Source of the DNA: JBPCPM01 sp050999155
GTDB taxonomy: Bacteria > Actinomycetota > Thermoleophilia > Solirubrobacterales > 70-9
DNA length: 16,774 bases
Direction of reading: 5' to 3'
NCBI GenBank assembly: GCA_050999155.1
Contig: JBPCPM010000082.1
Location: forward strand, 1-16,774
The translations under genes were made by a program, and so were the position numbers. This document shows positions 6,060-13,161 of this stretch, piece by piece; position 1 is the stretch's first letter; the number at the start of each line of letters is the position of its first letter. The notes beneath the pieces are model-generated. The model was not told the origin of the DNA. It did not search any database and saw nothing but the letters and a program-made list of their open reading frames with translations.

Positions 6060-7067
6060 ATGCCTGAAACCGGGGAGCTGCGGGTGCTGAGCATCGACGG
6101 TGGCGGCATCCGCGGCCTGATCCCCGCGCTCGTGCTCGCCGAGATCGAGGACCGCACCGGACGGCCGATCGCCGAGCTGTTCGACCTCGTCGCCGGCACT
6201 TCGACCGGCGGCATCCTCGCGGCCGGGCTCACCCGCCGGGGCGAAGGCGGCAAGCCGCGCTGGAGCGCGCGCGAGCTGGCCCGCCTGTACCTCGACCAGG
6301 GGCCGGAGATCTTTGCCCGTCCGCTGTTGCACCGCGCCCGAACCCTGTTCGGCCTCGCCGACCCGCGGTATCCGGCCGCGCCTTTACAGGCCGCTCTCGA
6401 TCGCTACCTCGGGCCTGCCCGCCTGTCGGAGACGCTGACCGACCTGCTGCTCCCGGCCTACGACACCCAGGCCCGGGAGCCCTACTTCTTCAAGACCCGC
6501 AAGGCCAAGGAGCAGTCGGGGGATCGGGACGCCCCGCTGGCCCTGGCTGCGTACGCGACATCGGCCGCCCCGACCTACTTCCCGGCCGCCCTGCTTCCCA
6601 AGAACGGCAAGGAGCCCGAGCGCCCGCTCGTCGATGGCGGGATGTACGCGAACAACCCGGCCCTGTGCGCGTACGTCGAGGCGCGACGCCACCACCTGGG
6701 CGACGAGGACCGGCCGATGCTGCTCGTCTCCCTGGGCACCGGGCAGCTGACCCGCCCCTACCCCTACGAGAAGGTGCGCGGCTGGGGCGTCGCCGAGTGG
6801 ATGGTGCCCGGCACCCCGCTGATCGACGTGATCTTCGACGGGGCGTCGGACACCGTCGACTACCACCTCGCCGACCTGATGGGCGACGATCACGTCCGCT
6901 TGCAGACCGCCCTCACCCGGGCCAAGGACGACCTCGACGACGCCAGCGAGGAAAACCTCGCCGCGCTGCGGGCCGAGACCGCGAAGCTGCTGCGCGACGA
7001 GGCGCCCCGGATCGACGCCCTGGTCAGCCGGCTGGGCGGGCCGGCGCCGGACGACCCCGGCGTCTGA
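6060..7067 (+). CDS. Patatin-like phospholipase
   Basis: This 335-residue serine hydrolase of the patatin family probably acts as a phospholipase A or acyl-ester hydrolase on membrane lipids. Visible motifs are the oxyanion loop DGGGIRG (13-19), the nucleophile elbow GTSTGG with Ser48 (46-51) and the DGG containing the dyad partner Asp192 (192-194). No signal peptide or membrane segment is seen, so it is likely cytoplasmic and works at the membrane face. An upstream in-frame GTG at 5991 would add 23 polar residues but would lie beyond the -10 box; ATG 6060 begins directly before the conserved core and is preferred. The 97 bp to the next plus-strand gene hold a second promoter candidate. I see no nucleotide cyclase nearby, so a role as a CBASS effector is not supported. 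Confidence 0.92.
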   Translation: MPETGELRVLSIDGGGIRGLIPALVLAEIEDRTGRPIAELFDLVAGTSTGGILAAGLTRRGEGGKPRWSARELARLYLDQGPEIFARPLLHRARTLFGLADPRYPAAPLQAALDRYLGPARLSETLTDLLLPAYDTQAREPYFFKTRKAKEQSGDRDAPLALAAYATSAAPTYFPAALLPKNGKEPERPLVDGGMYANNPALCAYVEARRHHLGDEDRPMLLVSLGTGQLTRPYPYEKVRGWGVAEWMVPGTPLIDVIFDGASDTVDYHLADLMGDDHVRLQTALTRAKDDLDDASEENLAALRAETAKLLRDEAPRIDALVSRLGGPAPDDPGV

Positions 7068-7151
7068 CCAACCCCCGCCGCCCGGTCGACGACGGCTCGG
7101 CTAGTGACCGAAGCGCACGTCCGTCCACGTCCGCGCCCCGGATGGCTGACG

Positions 7152-7157
7152 TATTGT
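7152..7157 (+). promoter_or_regulatory. Probable -10 box (TATTGT) before the DUF1360 gene
   Basis: TATTGT fits TAnnnT and ends 7 nt before the GTG at 7165, again a leaderless arrangement. It decides the start, because GTG codons at 7156 and 7159 lie in or right behind the box. No clear -35 was found. Confidence 0.35.
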
Positions 7158-7164
7158 GGTGACC

Positions 7165-7704
7165 GTGACCGAGCCTGATCCCGCGAAGATCACCGTGGAG
7201 GGCTACGACCCCGAGTCCCAGCGTCCGCTGGGTGGCTACGCGGTACTGATCGGCGTCTACCACGGCCTCACGGCCCTGGGGATCGTGGGGCTGCGACGGG
7301 CCGGCCGGCCCTTCCCCCCACGTCTGGGCTGGGTCGACGTCGCGCTCTACGGCATCGCCACCCACAAGATCAGCCGCCTGCTGGCCAAGGAGAAGATCGC
7401 CGGGGTCATCCGGGCGCCGTTCACCCGCTACGAGCGGCCCGGTAGCCCGGGCGAGCTGGAGGAGGCGGCCCGCGGCTCCGGAGCCCGCTACGCCATCGGT
7501 GAGCTGCTGACCTGCCCGTACTGCCTGGCCCATTGGATCGGGACGGCCCTGATCCTCGGCACCAGCGCGGACCGCCGCCTCACCCGGACCGTGGCCACCC
7601 TTTTCACGATCGAGGCGATCTCCGACACGCTGCAGATCGCCTACAAGTCCGCTGAGCGCCACGGCCTCGAGTCACCGCTCGATGCGCCCGAGCGCCCGCG
7701 ATGA
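7165..7704 (+). CDS. DUF1360-family membrane protein
   Basis: This 179-residue protein has weakly hydrophobic segments near residues 22-43, 55-66, 121-133 and 142-158. It carries a CPYC pair (117-120) in the stretch ELLTCPYCLAHW, which together with the THKISRLL segment (66-73) is characteristic of DUF1360, a bacterial family without an assigned role. The CxxC could be redox-active or bind metal. The gene overlaps the start of the downstream flavin disulfide oxidoreductase as ATGA, so the two are co-translated. A CxxC membrane protein coupled to a dithiol oxidoreductase suggests a shared redox task (inference). A start at 7156 adds three residues and cannot be excluded. Confidence 0.7.
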   Translation: MTEPDPAKITVEGYDPESQRPLGGYAVLIGVYHGLTALGIVGLRRAGRPFPPRLGWVDVALYGIATHKISRLLAKEKIAGVIRAPFTRYERPGSPGELEEAARGSGARYAIGELLTCPYCLAHWIGTALILGTSADRRLTRTVATLFTIEAISDTLQIAYKSAERHGLESPLDAPERPR

Positions 7705-9080
7705 GCGAGCCCACCGCCGAGCACGACATCGTCGTCATCGGCAGTGGGCCCGGCGGCGAGGAGATCTGCCGCTGGGTCTGCTCCCGCAGCGACCTCGACA
7801 TCGCGCTGATCGAGGATCGGCTGGTCGGCGGAGAGTGCGCGTTCTGGGCGTGCATGCCGTCCAAGGCGCTGCTGCGCCCCGACGAGCTGCACCGCGAGAC
7901 CGCCCGTGTACCCGGCGTCCCGGGCGACGAGGACGAGCTGGACGTCGCGCGGATCCTGCGCCGTCGCGACGAAGTGGTCCACGACCTCGACGATGAGGGC
8001 AAGGCCGCAGACATGCGTGAGCGGGACGTGACCATCTACCGGGGCCACGGCCGGCTGGAAGGCGAACGACGTGTGCGGGTCGGCAACGAGCTGCTGGCCG
8101 CCCGTCAGGCCGTCGTGATCGCGACGGGCTCGCGACCCGCCATTCCCCCCATCCCCGGCCTCGAGGAAGCCGCGGTCTGGACCAACCGCGAACTCACCCT
8201 GGCGAACAAGCAGCCTCAGAGCCTGATCGTGCTCGGTGGCGGCTACGTCGGGTGCGAGATGGCCCAGGCCTGGGCCTCGCTCGGCACCCGCGTCACGGTG
8301 CTCGAGCGCGAAGACCACCTCATGGAACGCGAGGAGCCGTTCGACGGCCAGATCCTCGCCGACACGTTCGAAGAGCTGGGTATCGACGTCCGCACCTCCG
8401 CCGACGTGACGCGGGTCAAGCCGCATGGCGACCGGTTCGCCTGCGAGCTCGACTCCGGCGGCGAGGTGCGCGCGCAGCGGCTGCTGGCCTCGCTGGGCCG
8501 CACGCCCAACACCGACGATCTCGGGCTGCGCACCCTCGACATCACCCCTGGCGGCCACATCGAGGTCGACGACGAGCTGCGCTGCCCGCAGCACCCCTGG
8601 CTGTTCGTGGTCGGCGACGCCAACGGGAGGGCCGAGCTGACCCACGAGGCGAAGTACGAGTCACGGTTCGTGGCCGAGCTGCTGTGCGGGACACAGCGGC
8701 GCACCTTCCGCCCCACCCCCGGCGGCCCGCCCCGCTGCGCCTTCACCGACCCCCAGGTGGCCGGGGTTGGCTACACGCTCGCCGCCGCGAAGGAGGCCGG
8801 GCTCGACGTGCGCTGCGTCGACCTCGAGACGCAGGCGACCGCAGCCGGGTCGAGCTTCTACGGCAAGGGCGGACGCAACCAGACGCGCTTCGTCGTCGAC
8901 AACGAGCGCGAGGTGCTGGTGGGCGCCACCTTCGTCGGGCCGACGATCTCCGAGATGCTCCACGCCGCGACGATCGCCATCGTCGGCGAGGTTCCAATCC
9001 TGCGCCTGGCCGACGCGGTACCGGCCTTTCCGACCCGCAGCGAGATCTGGGTCGAGCTGGTCGACGAGACGACGCGCTAG
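7701..9080 (+). CDS. FAD-dependent pyridine nucleotide-disulfide oxidoreductase, atypical
   Basis: This 459-residue protein has the class I fold of dihydrolipoamide dehydrogenase and mercuric/mycothiol disulfide reductases: FAD-binding GSGPGG (14-19), redox motif GGECAFWACMPSK with Cys46 and Cys51, a second Rossmann motif GGGYVGCEMA followed by VTVLERE whose Glu suggests NADH, an FAD-contacting VVGDANG, and a dimerisation domain. The usual C-terminal HPT...E dyad reads FPTRSE (443-448), so the catalytic His is replaced by Phe while Glu448 remains. The first motif also departs from the common GGTCxNxGC. It may reduce an unusual disulfide or quinone, or work without the His acid-base. It is translationally coupled to the CPYC membrane protein upstream. 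Its stop shares CTAG with the convergent gene. Confidence 0.9.
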   Translation: MSEPTAEHDIVVIGSGPGGEEICRWVCSRSDLDIALIEDRLVGGECAFWACMPSKALLRPDELHRETARVPGVPGDEDELDVARILRRRDEVVHDLDDEGKAADMRERDVTIYRGHGRLEGERRVRVGNELLAARQAVVIATGSRPAIPPIPGLEEAAVWTNRELTLANKQPQSLIVLGGGYVGCEMAQAWASLGTRVTVLEREDHLMEREEPFDGQILADTFEELGIDVRTSADVTRVKPHGDRFACELDSGGEVRAQRLLASLGRTPNTDDLGLRTLDITPGGHIEVDDELRCPQHPWLFVVGDANGRAELTHEAKYESRFVAELLCGTQRRTFRPTPGGPPRCAFTDPQVAGVGYTLAAAKEAGLDVRCVDLETQATAAGSSFYGKGGRNQTRFVVDNEREVLVGATFVGPTISEMLHAATIAIVGEVPILRLADAVPAFPTRSEIWVELVDETTR

Positions 9081-10447
9081 GTGTCGTCGTCGGCGTCGGC
9101 GTCCGGCCGGTCGTCGCCGGAGTCGAACCCGTTCGCCGCGGTCGGGCGCCCGCCGCTGAATTCCTCGAGCTCGCGCAGGCGCTGCTCGCGCTCGGCCAGC
9201 GACAGACGGGTACCGGCGATCCGCTCGGCTTCGGCCGCGCGCTGCTCGGCTTCGACGGTGCGCGCCTCCAGGCGCTCCAGGCGCTGCTCGGAGTGGTCGA
9301 GGACGCGTTCGCGCAGGGCGCGCTCGCGGGCCAGCTCGGAGCGGGCGTCCTCCAGCTCGGCTCGGCATCGGTCTTCGCCTCGGCGGACCGCACGCTGGAC
9401 TTCGTCGCGGATCCGCAGCTCGGCTTCGTCGCGCAGGCGGCCCATCTCGGTCTCAAGGCGCTCGTCGGCCTCCTTCTGGGCCCGGCTGTGGGCTTCGGCC
9501 CGGAACTCGTCGCGGAGCTTGGACGAGCGCTCGGCGATCTCGCGGTCGGCCCGTTCCTTCTCCTCGCGCCGGGCTTCGGCGGCCTGGGAAGCGGCGCGAT
9601 CAGAGGCTTCCTGCTGGATCCGCTCGCTCTCGAGGCGCAGTCGCTTCTCTGTCTCGACCTGGGAGCGCTGCTCCGCCTGGATCCGGGCCTCACGCCGGAT
9701 CTCCGACATGGCTTCCTGAAGCCGCTTCTCGCCTTCGGCCTCCAGGCGCTCGACGGTGCTGCGGCGCAGCCGCTCGAGCTCGTCGCGCATCCGGTCCTCC
9801 GTCTCCGCGCGGATCGTGCGTTCCTGGTCGCCGCGTAGGAGCTCGAGGTCCTCGCGCATCCGGCGCTCGGCCGTCGCTGTCGCCTCGGCGCGTGCCTCGA
9901 TCCGGGCGCGCTCGATCCGCCAGTCGTGGTCGTCGGTCGGAGGGTCGGTCTCGTAGGCCTGACCGGGGCCGCCATCGTCGGCGTCGCCGCTTGGGTCGCC
10001 GTCCGCGTCGGGGAGCACGGGCTGGTCCGGGATCCCTGCCCCGGGCTCGGGGGAGGCCGGTTCGCGCTGAGTGTCTGTCTCCGAGACGTCGTCCGCCAGC
10101 GAGTCCTCGGAGTCTTCGCCCGTTGACTCTGCGGCGTCGGCGTCGTCGGGCGGCTCTGGAAGGTCGGGGTCGGGTGGGATGCCGGCGAGGTCGTCGCCTT
10201 CGCCCTCGGCCTCCGCCTCGGCGGGGGCCTCGCCTTCGTCCGATGGCGTGCCGGCCGGCTCGCGCTCAGTCGTGTCCTGCTCAGCCGTCTCGTCGGGCTC
10301 GGCCAAGGCCGCCTGCTCCCGCACCGACATCAGCTGCTCGCGCGTGCGGTCCACGTCGGCCCCCGGGGGGCTACCCGCGGCGATGCGGCGATCGATCTCC
10401 GTGCGTTCCGCACGCCGGCGGCGCCGGCGGCGCAGCCAGGCGCTCAC
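9077..10447 (-). CDS. Large acidic, coiled-coil protein with Arg-rich N-terminus
   Basis: I do not recognise a family. The 456 residues fall into four parts. MSAWL is followed by seven Arg (6-12). Residues about 50-175 are a disordered Asp/Glu/Pro-rich region. Residues about 176-430 form a long charged helix of Glu/Arg/Ala heptads, almost certainly a coiled coil. A short Asp-rich tail ends the protein. A Trp-Leu plus poly-Arg start could bind membrane lipid or nucleic acid. It is the last gene of the minus-strand run after smpB, preceded by a short leader ORF whose stop overlaps its GTG start. A cytoskeletal or scaffold role near FtsEX would fit but is only inference. Low-complexity composition limits any similarity search. 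Confidence 0.75.
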   Translation of the reverse strand: MSAWLRRRRRRRAERTEIDRRIAAGSPPGADVDRTREQLMSVREQAALAEPDETAEQDTTEREPAGTPSDEGEAPAEAEAEGEGDDLAGIPPDPDLPEPPDDADAAESTGEDSEDSLADDVSETDTQREPASPEPGAGIPDQPVLPDADGDPSGDADDGGPGQAYETDPPTDDHDWRIERARIEARAEATATAERRMREDLELLRGDQERTIRAETEDRMRDELERLRRSTVERLEAEGEKRLQEAMSEIRREARIQAEQRSQVETEKRLRLESERIQQEASDRAASQAAEARREEKERADREIAERSSKLRDEFRAEAHSRAQKEADERLETEMGRLRDEAELRIRDEVQRAVRRGEDRCRAELEDARSELARERALRERVLDHSEQRLERLEARTVEAEQRAAEAERIAGTRLSLAEREQRLRELEEFSGGRPTAANGFDSGDDRPDADADDDT

Positions 10448-10491
10448 GGCCGCGCCCGCTCGCGGCGGACCTGGTCGGGTTGGGCTCCCAT
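10444..10491 (-). CDS. 15-codon leader ORF overlapping the coiled-coil gene start
   Basis: ATG at 10491 is preceded by AAGGGG with 5-nt spacing, the clearest ribosome binding site in this intergenic region. It encodes 15 residues, Arg-rich at the end, and stops at TGA 10446-10444, which overlaps the GTG start of the next gene as GTGA. The downstream GTG has only a weak site of its own. Coupled translation is plausible; chance occurrence is possible for so short a frame. Confidence 0.4.
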   Translation of the reverse strand: MGAQPDQVRRERARP

Positions 10492-10505
10492 CAATTCCCC
10501 TTACC

Positions 10506-10533
10506 GCGCCGGGGCCCGGTCCCCTCCCGGCGC
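10506..10533 (-). terminator. Hairpin after smpB
   Basis: GCGCCGGG (10506-10513) and CCCGGCGC (10526-10533) form an 8-bp stem with a 12-nt loop, 43 nt after the smpB stop. No T-run follows. It may attenuate or partly terminate the operon ahead of the coiled-coil gene, or protect the smpB mRNA 3' end. Confidence 0.4.
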
Positions 10534-10576
10534 AGGCCCGATTGCACGCGCGGTTGCTCGGTGAGCCCGCTGCCTG

Positions 10577-11044
10577 TCAGCGGCGAGACTTCATCGCGCG
10601 CTCCGCCTCGCGATCGAGATCGCGGGCGCGCTGGTCGCGGCGCTTGTCCGGGGCCTGCTTGTTGCGGGCCAGGGCGATCTCGACCTTCGCGTGTGGGCCC
10701 TTGAAATACATCCGCGTCTGCACGAGGGTCAGGCCCTTGCGCTGGACGGTTCCGATCAGCCGTTCGATCTCGTAGCGCTTGAGCAGCAGCTTGCGCGCCC
10801 GGGTGGGCTCGTGGTTCTCCCTGCTGGCTGGCGGGTAGGGCGCGATCGTGGCTTGGCGCAGCCACACCTCGCCCTTGTCGATCGTGGCGTAGGCCTCCCC
10901 TAGTTCGACCAGGCCCTGGCGGGCCGACTTGACCTCGGTTCCCTGCAGGGCGATCCCACACTCGAACCGTTCGACGTACTCGAAGCGGTGCCGGCCCTTG
11001 CGGTTGGTGGCGACGTCACCGGCCTGCGGCTTGGGGTTGCTCAT
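10577..11044 (-). CDS. smpB: SsrA-binding protein
   Basis: SmpB (155 residues) binds the tRNA-like domain of tmRNA and carries it to stalled ribosomes, where its C-terminal tail probes the empty mRNA channel. The typical sequence is present: NRKGRHRFEYVERFECGI near the N-terminus, GTEVKSARQG (35-44), the TIAPYPPASRENHEPTRARKLLL stretch (66-88) with conserved residues of the RNA-binding OB fold, and a basic C-terminal tail (about 128-155). The length is normal. ATG 11044 overlaps the rnr stop as ATGA, giving direct coupling. The same frame is open far upstream but only as a shadow of rnr. Together with ssrA at 5566-5927, the whole core trans-translation system is in this window. Confidence 0.97.
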   Translation of the reverse strand: MSNPKPQAGDVATNRKGRHRFEYVERFECGIALQGTEVKSARQGLVELGEAYATIDKGEVWLRQATIAPYPPASRENHEPTRARKLLLKRYEIERLIGTVQRKGLTLVQTRMYFKGPHAKVEIALARNKQAPDKRRDQRARDLDREAERAMKSRR

Positions 11045-13161
11045 CGCCGGCCTCCCGCGCGGGACCCGGCCTTGGGCTTGCCGCCGCGCTTGGGCGTTCC
11101 CGCGCCCTTGCCCTTCGGCTTTGCTCCGCCCTTCGGGTAGCCCCCGCCCTTGGCTTTCTTGGGCCGGCTGCCCTTGGCGGCGTCCTTGGATGCCGCACCC
11201 TGCTTGGGCTTTCCCCCACCCTTGCCCTTCGGCTTGCCCTTTCCGGCATCCTTGCCCTTGTCGGTGCCCTTGGCCTTGCCGTTTCCGCCGCCGGCCTTGC
11301 CGTCGCGGCCGGTCTTGCCGCCGCGCTTCGGCTTGCCTGCGCCGCGCCGGGTGCCGCCGCCTGCGGCGGTCTCGCGGCCCTCGCCGGTGTCCTCCCCGGA
11401 GGACCCGCCGCTGCCCTTTGCGACGCCCGGCGCGAACAGATCGACTCGCCCCCGGCCCGTCTCGACCTTGCTCACCTGGACATCGATCGGATCGCCGAGG
11501 CGTAGCCGGCGACCGGTGCGGCCGCCGATGAGCTGCGTCTCGGACGAATCGAGGTCCCAGTACTCGCGGCCGCCGAGCGTACGCACCGGGAGAAACCCCT
11601 CGTAGGGTCCGAGCTCGCCGACGAAGTGGACGAAGGCTCCGCCGCCGACCAGGCCGACGACCTCGCCTTCGAAGGTCTGCCCGTGGCCTTCGGCGACCAG
11701 CTCGCGCTCGAGCAGGAAGGCGGCACAGATGTCGTCGGCGGCGCGCTCGGCCGACATCGCCTCGCGCTCGCGCGCCGAGCACCACGGTCCTGCCTCGGAG
11801 ACCTCCTCGCGCGTCGGCGCGACCGCGTCCTCGCCGACGGCATGCAGCAGCGCCCGGTGGGCGACCAGGTCGGGGAATCGGCGGATCGGCGAGGTGAAGT
11901 GCGCGTAGGCCGTCGACCCCAGCCCCGCGTGGCCGAGGTTGCGGTCGGTGTAGTGGGCTTGGGCAAGCGCACGCAGGACCAGCGAGCGCAGTGCGCGGCC
12001 CCCGTGGCCCCGGCGCCGCACCTCGGCCCCGACCAGGCGGCTGGCCTCGGTAACGAGCTGGCCGGCCTGGCTGGGCGAAAGGGGGCCGGGCAACGCCGGG
12101 CTCGGCACGTCCAGCGCGTCGAGCTTGCCGACCAGCGTGGCGGCCCGGGCCGGGTCGGGCTGCTCGTGCACGCGGTACAGCGCCGGCACCTTCTTGTCTT
12201 CGAGCAGCCGTGCGACCTGCTCGTTCGTGCACACCATCAGCTGCTCGATGAGGCTGTGCGACTCGGTCTGCGGGACCTCCCGGGCCGCCTCGACATCGCC
12301 GCGGTCGTCAAAGCTGAACTCCGGCTCGGATCCCTCCATCTCCAGGCTCGTGTCCCGGCGGCGGTCGGCGAGGGAGGCCGCCGCCTCGCGGGCTAGCCGC
12401 ACAGGCTCGGCCACCGCCGCCGAGAGCTCGCGGCGGCCGGCGAAGATCTCGTCGAGCTCGTCGTAGTCCAGGCGCACATCCGAGCGGATCAGCGAGCGGT
12501 AGAACCGGGTCTGGCGGGGCTCACCGGTTCCCGAGAGCCAGATCTCCGCGGTCACGGCCGGGCGGACCTGCTGGGGGGCGAGGCTGCACGCGTCGGAGCT
12601 CAGGACGTGAGGGAGCATCGGCTGCACGTGGCCGGGCACGTAGACGCTGGTCGCGCGTCGGTAGGCGTCGGCCTCGAGATCGCCGCCGGGGGCGATGTGG
12701 GCGGCGACATCGGCGATGTGGATCCACAGCCGGATCCCGTCGCCGTCGCGCTCGGCCGAGATGGCGTCGTCGAAGTCGCGCGCGCTCGCGGGATCCACGG
12801 TAAAGGTCGCCTTGTCACGCAGGTCACGGCGCGGACCGGGGTCGGCCGCCACCCGCTCGGCGGCCTGCTGGGCCTCTCGGTCTGCCGCGTCGGGACGGGG
12901 CCGGCCCAGGCCGCGGTCGTGCACGAGCGCCTGGACGACGTCCGCCGCACGGCTCGGATTCCCGAGCTGCTCGATGACCCTCGGGTTCCGGCCACGGAAC
13001 TCGATGAGGGCCAGGCGCCCCGCCTGGGCACCCGCTGTGCCCCTGCGCTCCACACTCACCTGGGGTCCGGGCTCGAAGAACGGCTCGGCTACGGCAAATC
13101 GCCCTCGGCGTTCAACCAGGGCCACCCGAGGGCGGTCCGGCTCCCAGGGGCGGCGGACCAT
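11041..13161 (-). CDS. rnr: Ribonuclease R (RNase II/RNB family)
   Basis: This 706-residue 3'-to-5' exoribonuclease degrades structured RNA and, with tmRNA-SmpB, nonstop mRNAs. The catalytic RNB core starts with DPASARDFDD (D123, D129, D131, D132, the four Mg2+-binding Asp) and includes LYRVHEQP (328-335) and HFTSPIRRFPD (421-431). An S1 RNA-binding domain follows at about 496-577. Residues 580-706 are an extraordinary Lys/Gly/Pro-rich tail; in E. coli the Lys-rich tail of RNase R is needed for recruitment to stalled ribosomes. The N-terminus is short: about 115 residues before the active site leave room for only one cold-shock-like domain, without the helix-turn-helix part. The ATG shares one base with the upstream stop (TGATG). 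Longer in-frame starts would lie inside the peptidase gene. Confidence 0.95.
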   Translation of the reverse strand: MVRRPWEPDRPRVALVERRGRFAVAEPFFEPGPQVSVERRGTAGAQAGRLALIEFRGRNPRVIEQLGNPSRAADVVQALVHDRGLGRPRPDAADREAQQAAERVAADPGPRRDLRDKATFTVDPASARDFDDAISAERDGDGIRLWIHIADVAAHIAPGGDLEADAYRRATSVYVPGHVQPMLPHVLSSDACSLAPQQVRPAVTAEIWLSGTGEPRQTRFYRSLIRSDVRLDYDELDEIFAGRRELSAAVAEPVRLAREAAASLADRRRDTSLEMEGSEPEFSFDDRGDVEAAREVPQTESHSLIEQLMVCTNEQVARLLEDKKVPALYRVHEQPDPARAATLVGKLDALDVPSPALPGPLSPSQAGQLVTEASRLVGAEVRRRGHGGRALRSLVLRALAQAHYTDRNLGHAGLGSTAYAHFTSPIRRFPDLVAHRALLHAVGEDAVAPTREEVSEAGPWCSAREREAMSAERAADDICAAFLLERELVAEGHGQTFEGEVVGLVGGGAFVHFVGELGPYEGFLPVRTLGGREYWDLDSSETQLIGGRTGRRLRLGDPIDVQVSKVETGRGRVDLFAPGVAKGSGGSSGEDTGEGRETAAGGGTRRGAGKPKRGGKTGRDGKAGGGNGKAKGTDKGKDAGKGKPKGKGGGKPKQGAASKDAAKGSRPKKAKGGGYPKGGAKPKGKGAGTPKRGGKPKAGSRAGGRR

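Noticed and set aside
5798..6067. Plus-strand 89-residue frame across the tmRNA 5' half
   Set aside because: It is antisense to the tmRNA and its promoter and shows no coding character.
6060..7067. Patatin-like gene as a CBASS (CapV-type) defence effector
   Set aside because: No CD-NTase, Cap2/Cap3 or other defence gene is adjacent; neighbours are tmRNA and redox genes.
8252..9838. Plus-strand 528-residue frame across the oxidoreductase and coiled-coil genes
   Set aside because: It overlaps two well supported genes in other frames and is mostly Arg/Ala low complexity.
11050..11400. Repetitive DNA encoding the RNase R tail as a tandem repeat or CRISPR-like array
   Set aside because: The repetition is imperfect Lys/Gly/Pro codon usage without a fixed unit or spacers.
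10577..12232. 551-residue extension of smpB upstream through rnr
   Set aside because: SmpB similarity begins at ATG 11044; the extension is a shadow of rnr and SmpB is normally about 150-160 residues.
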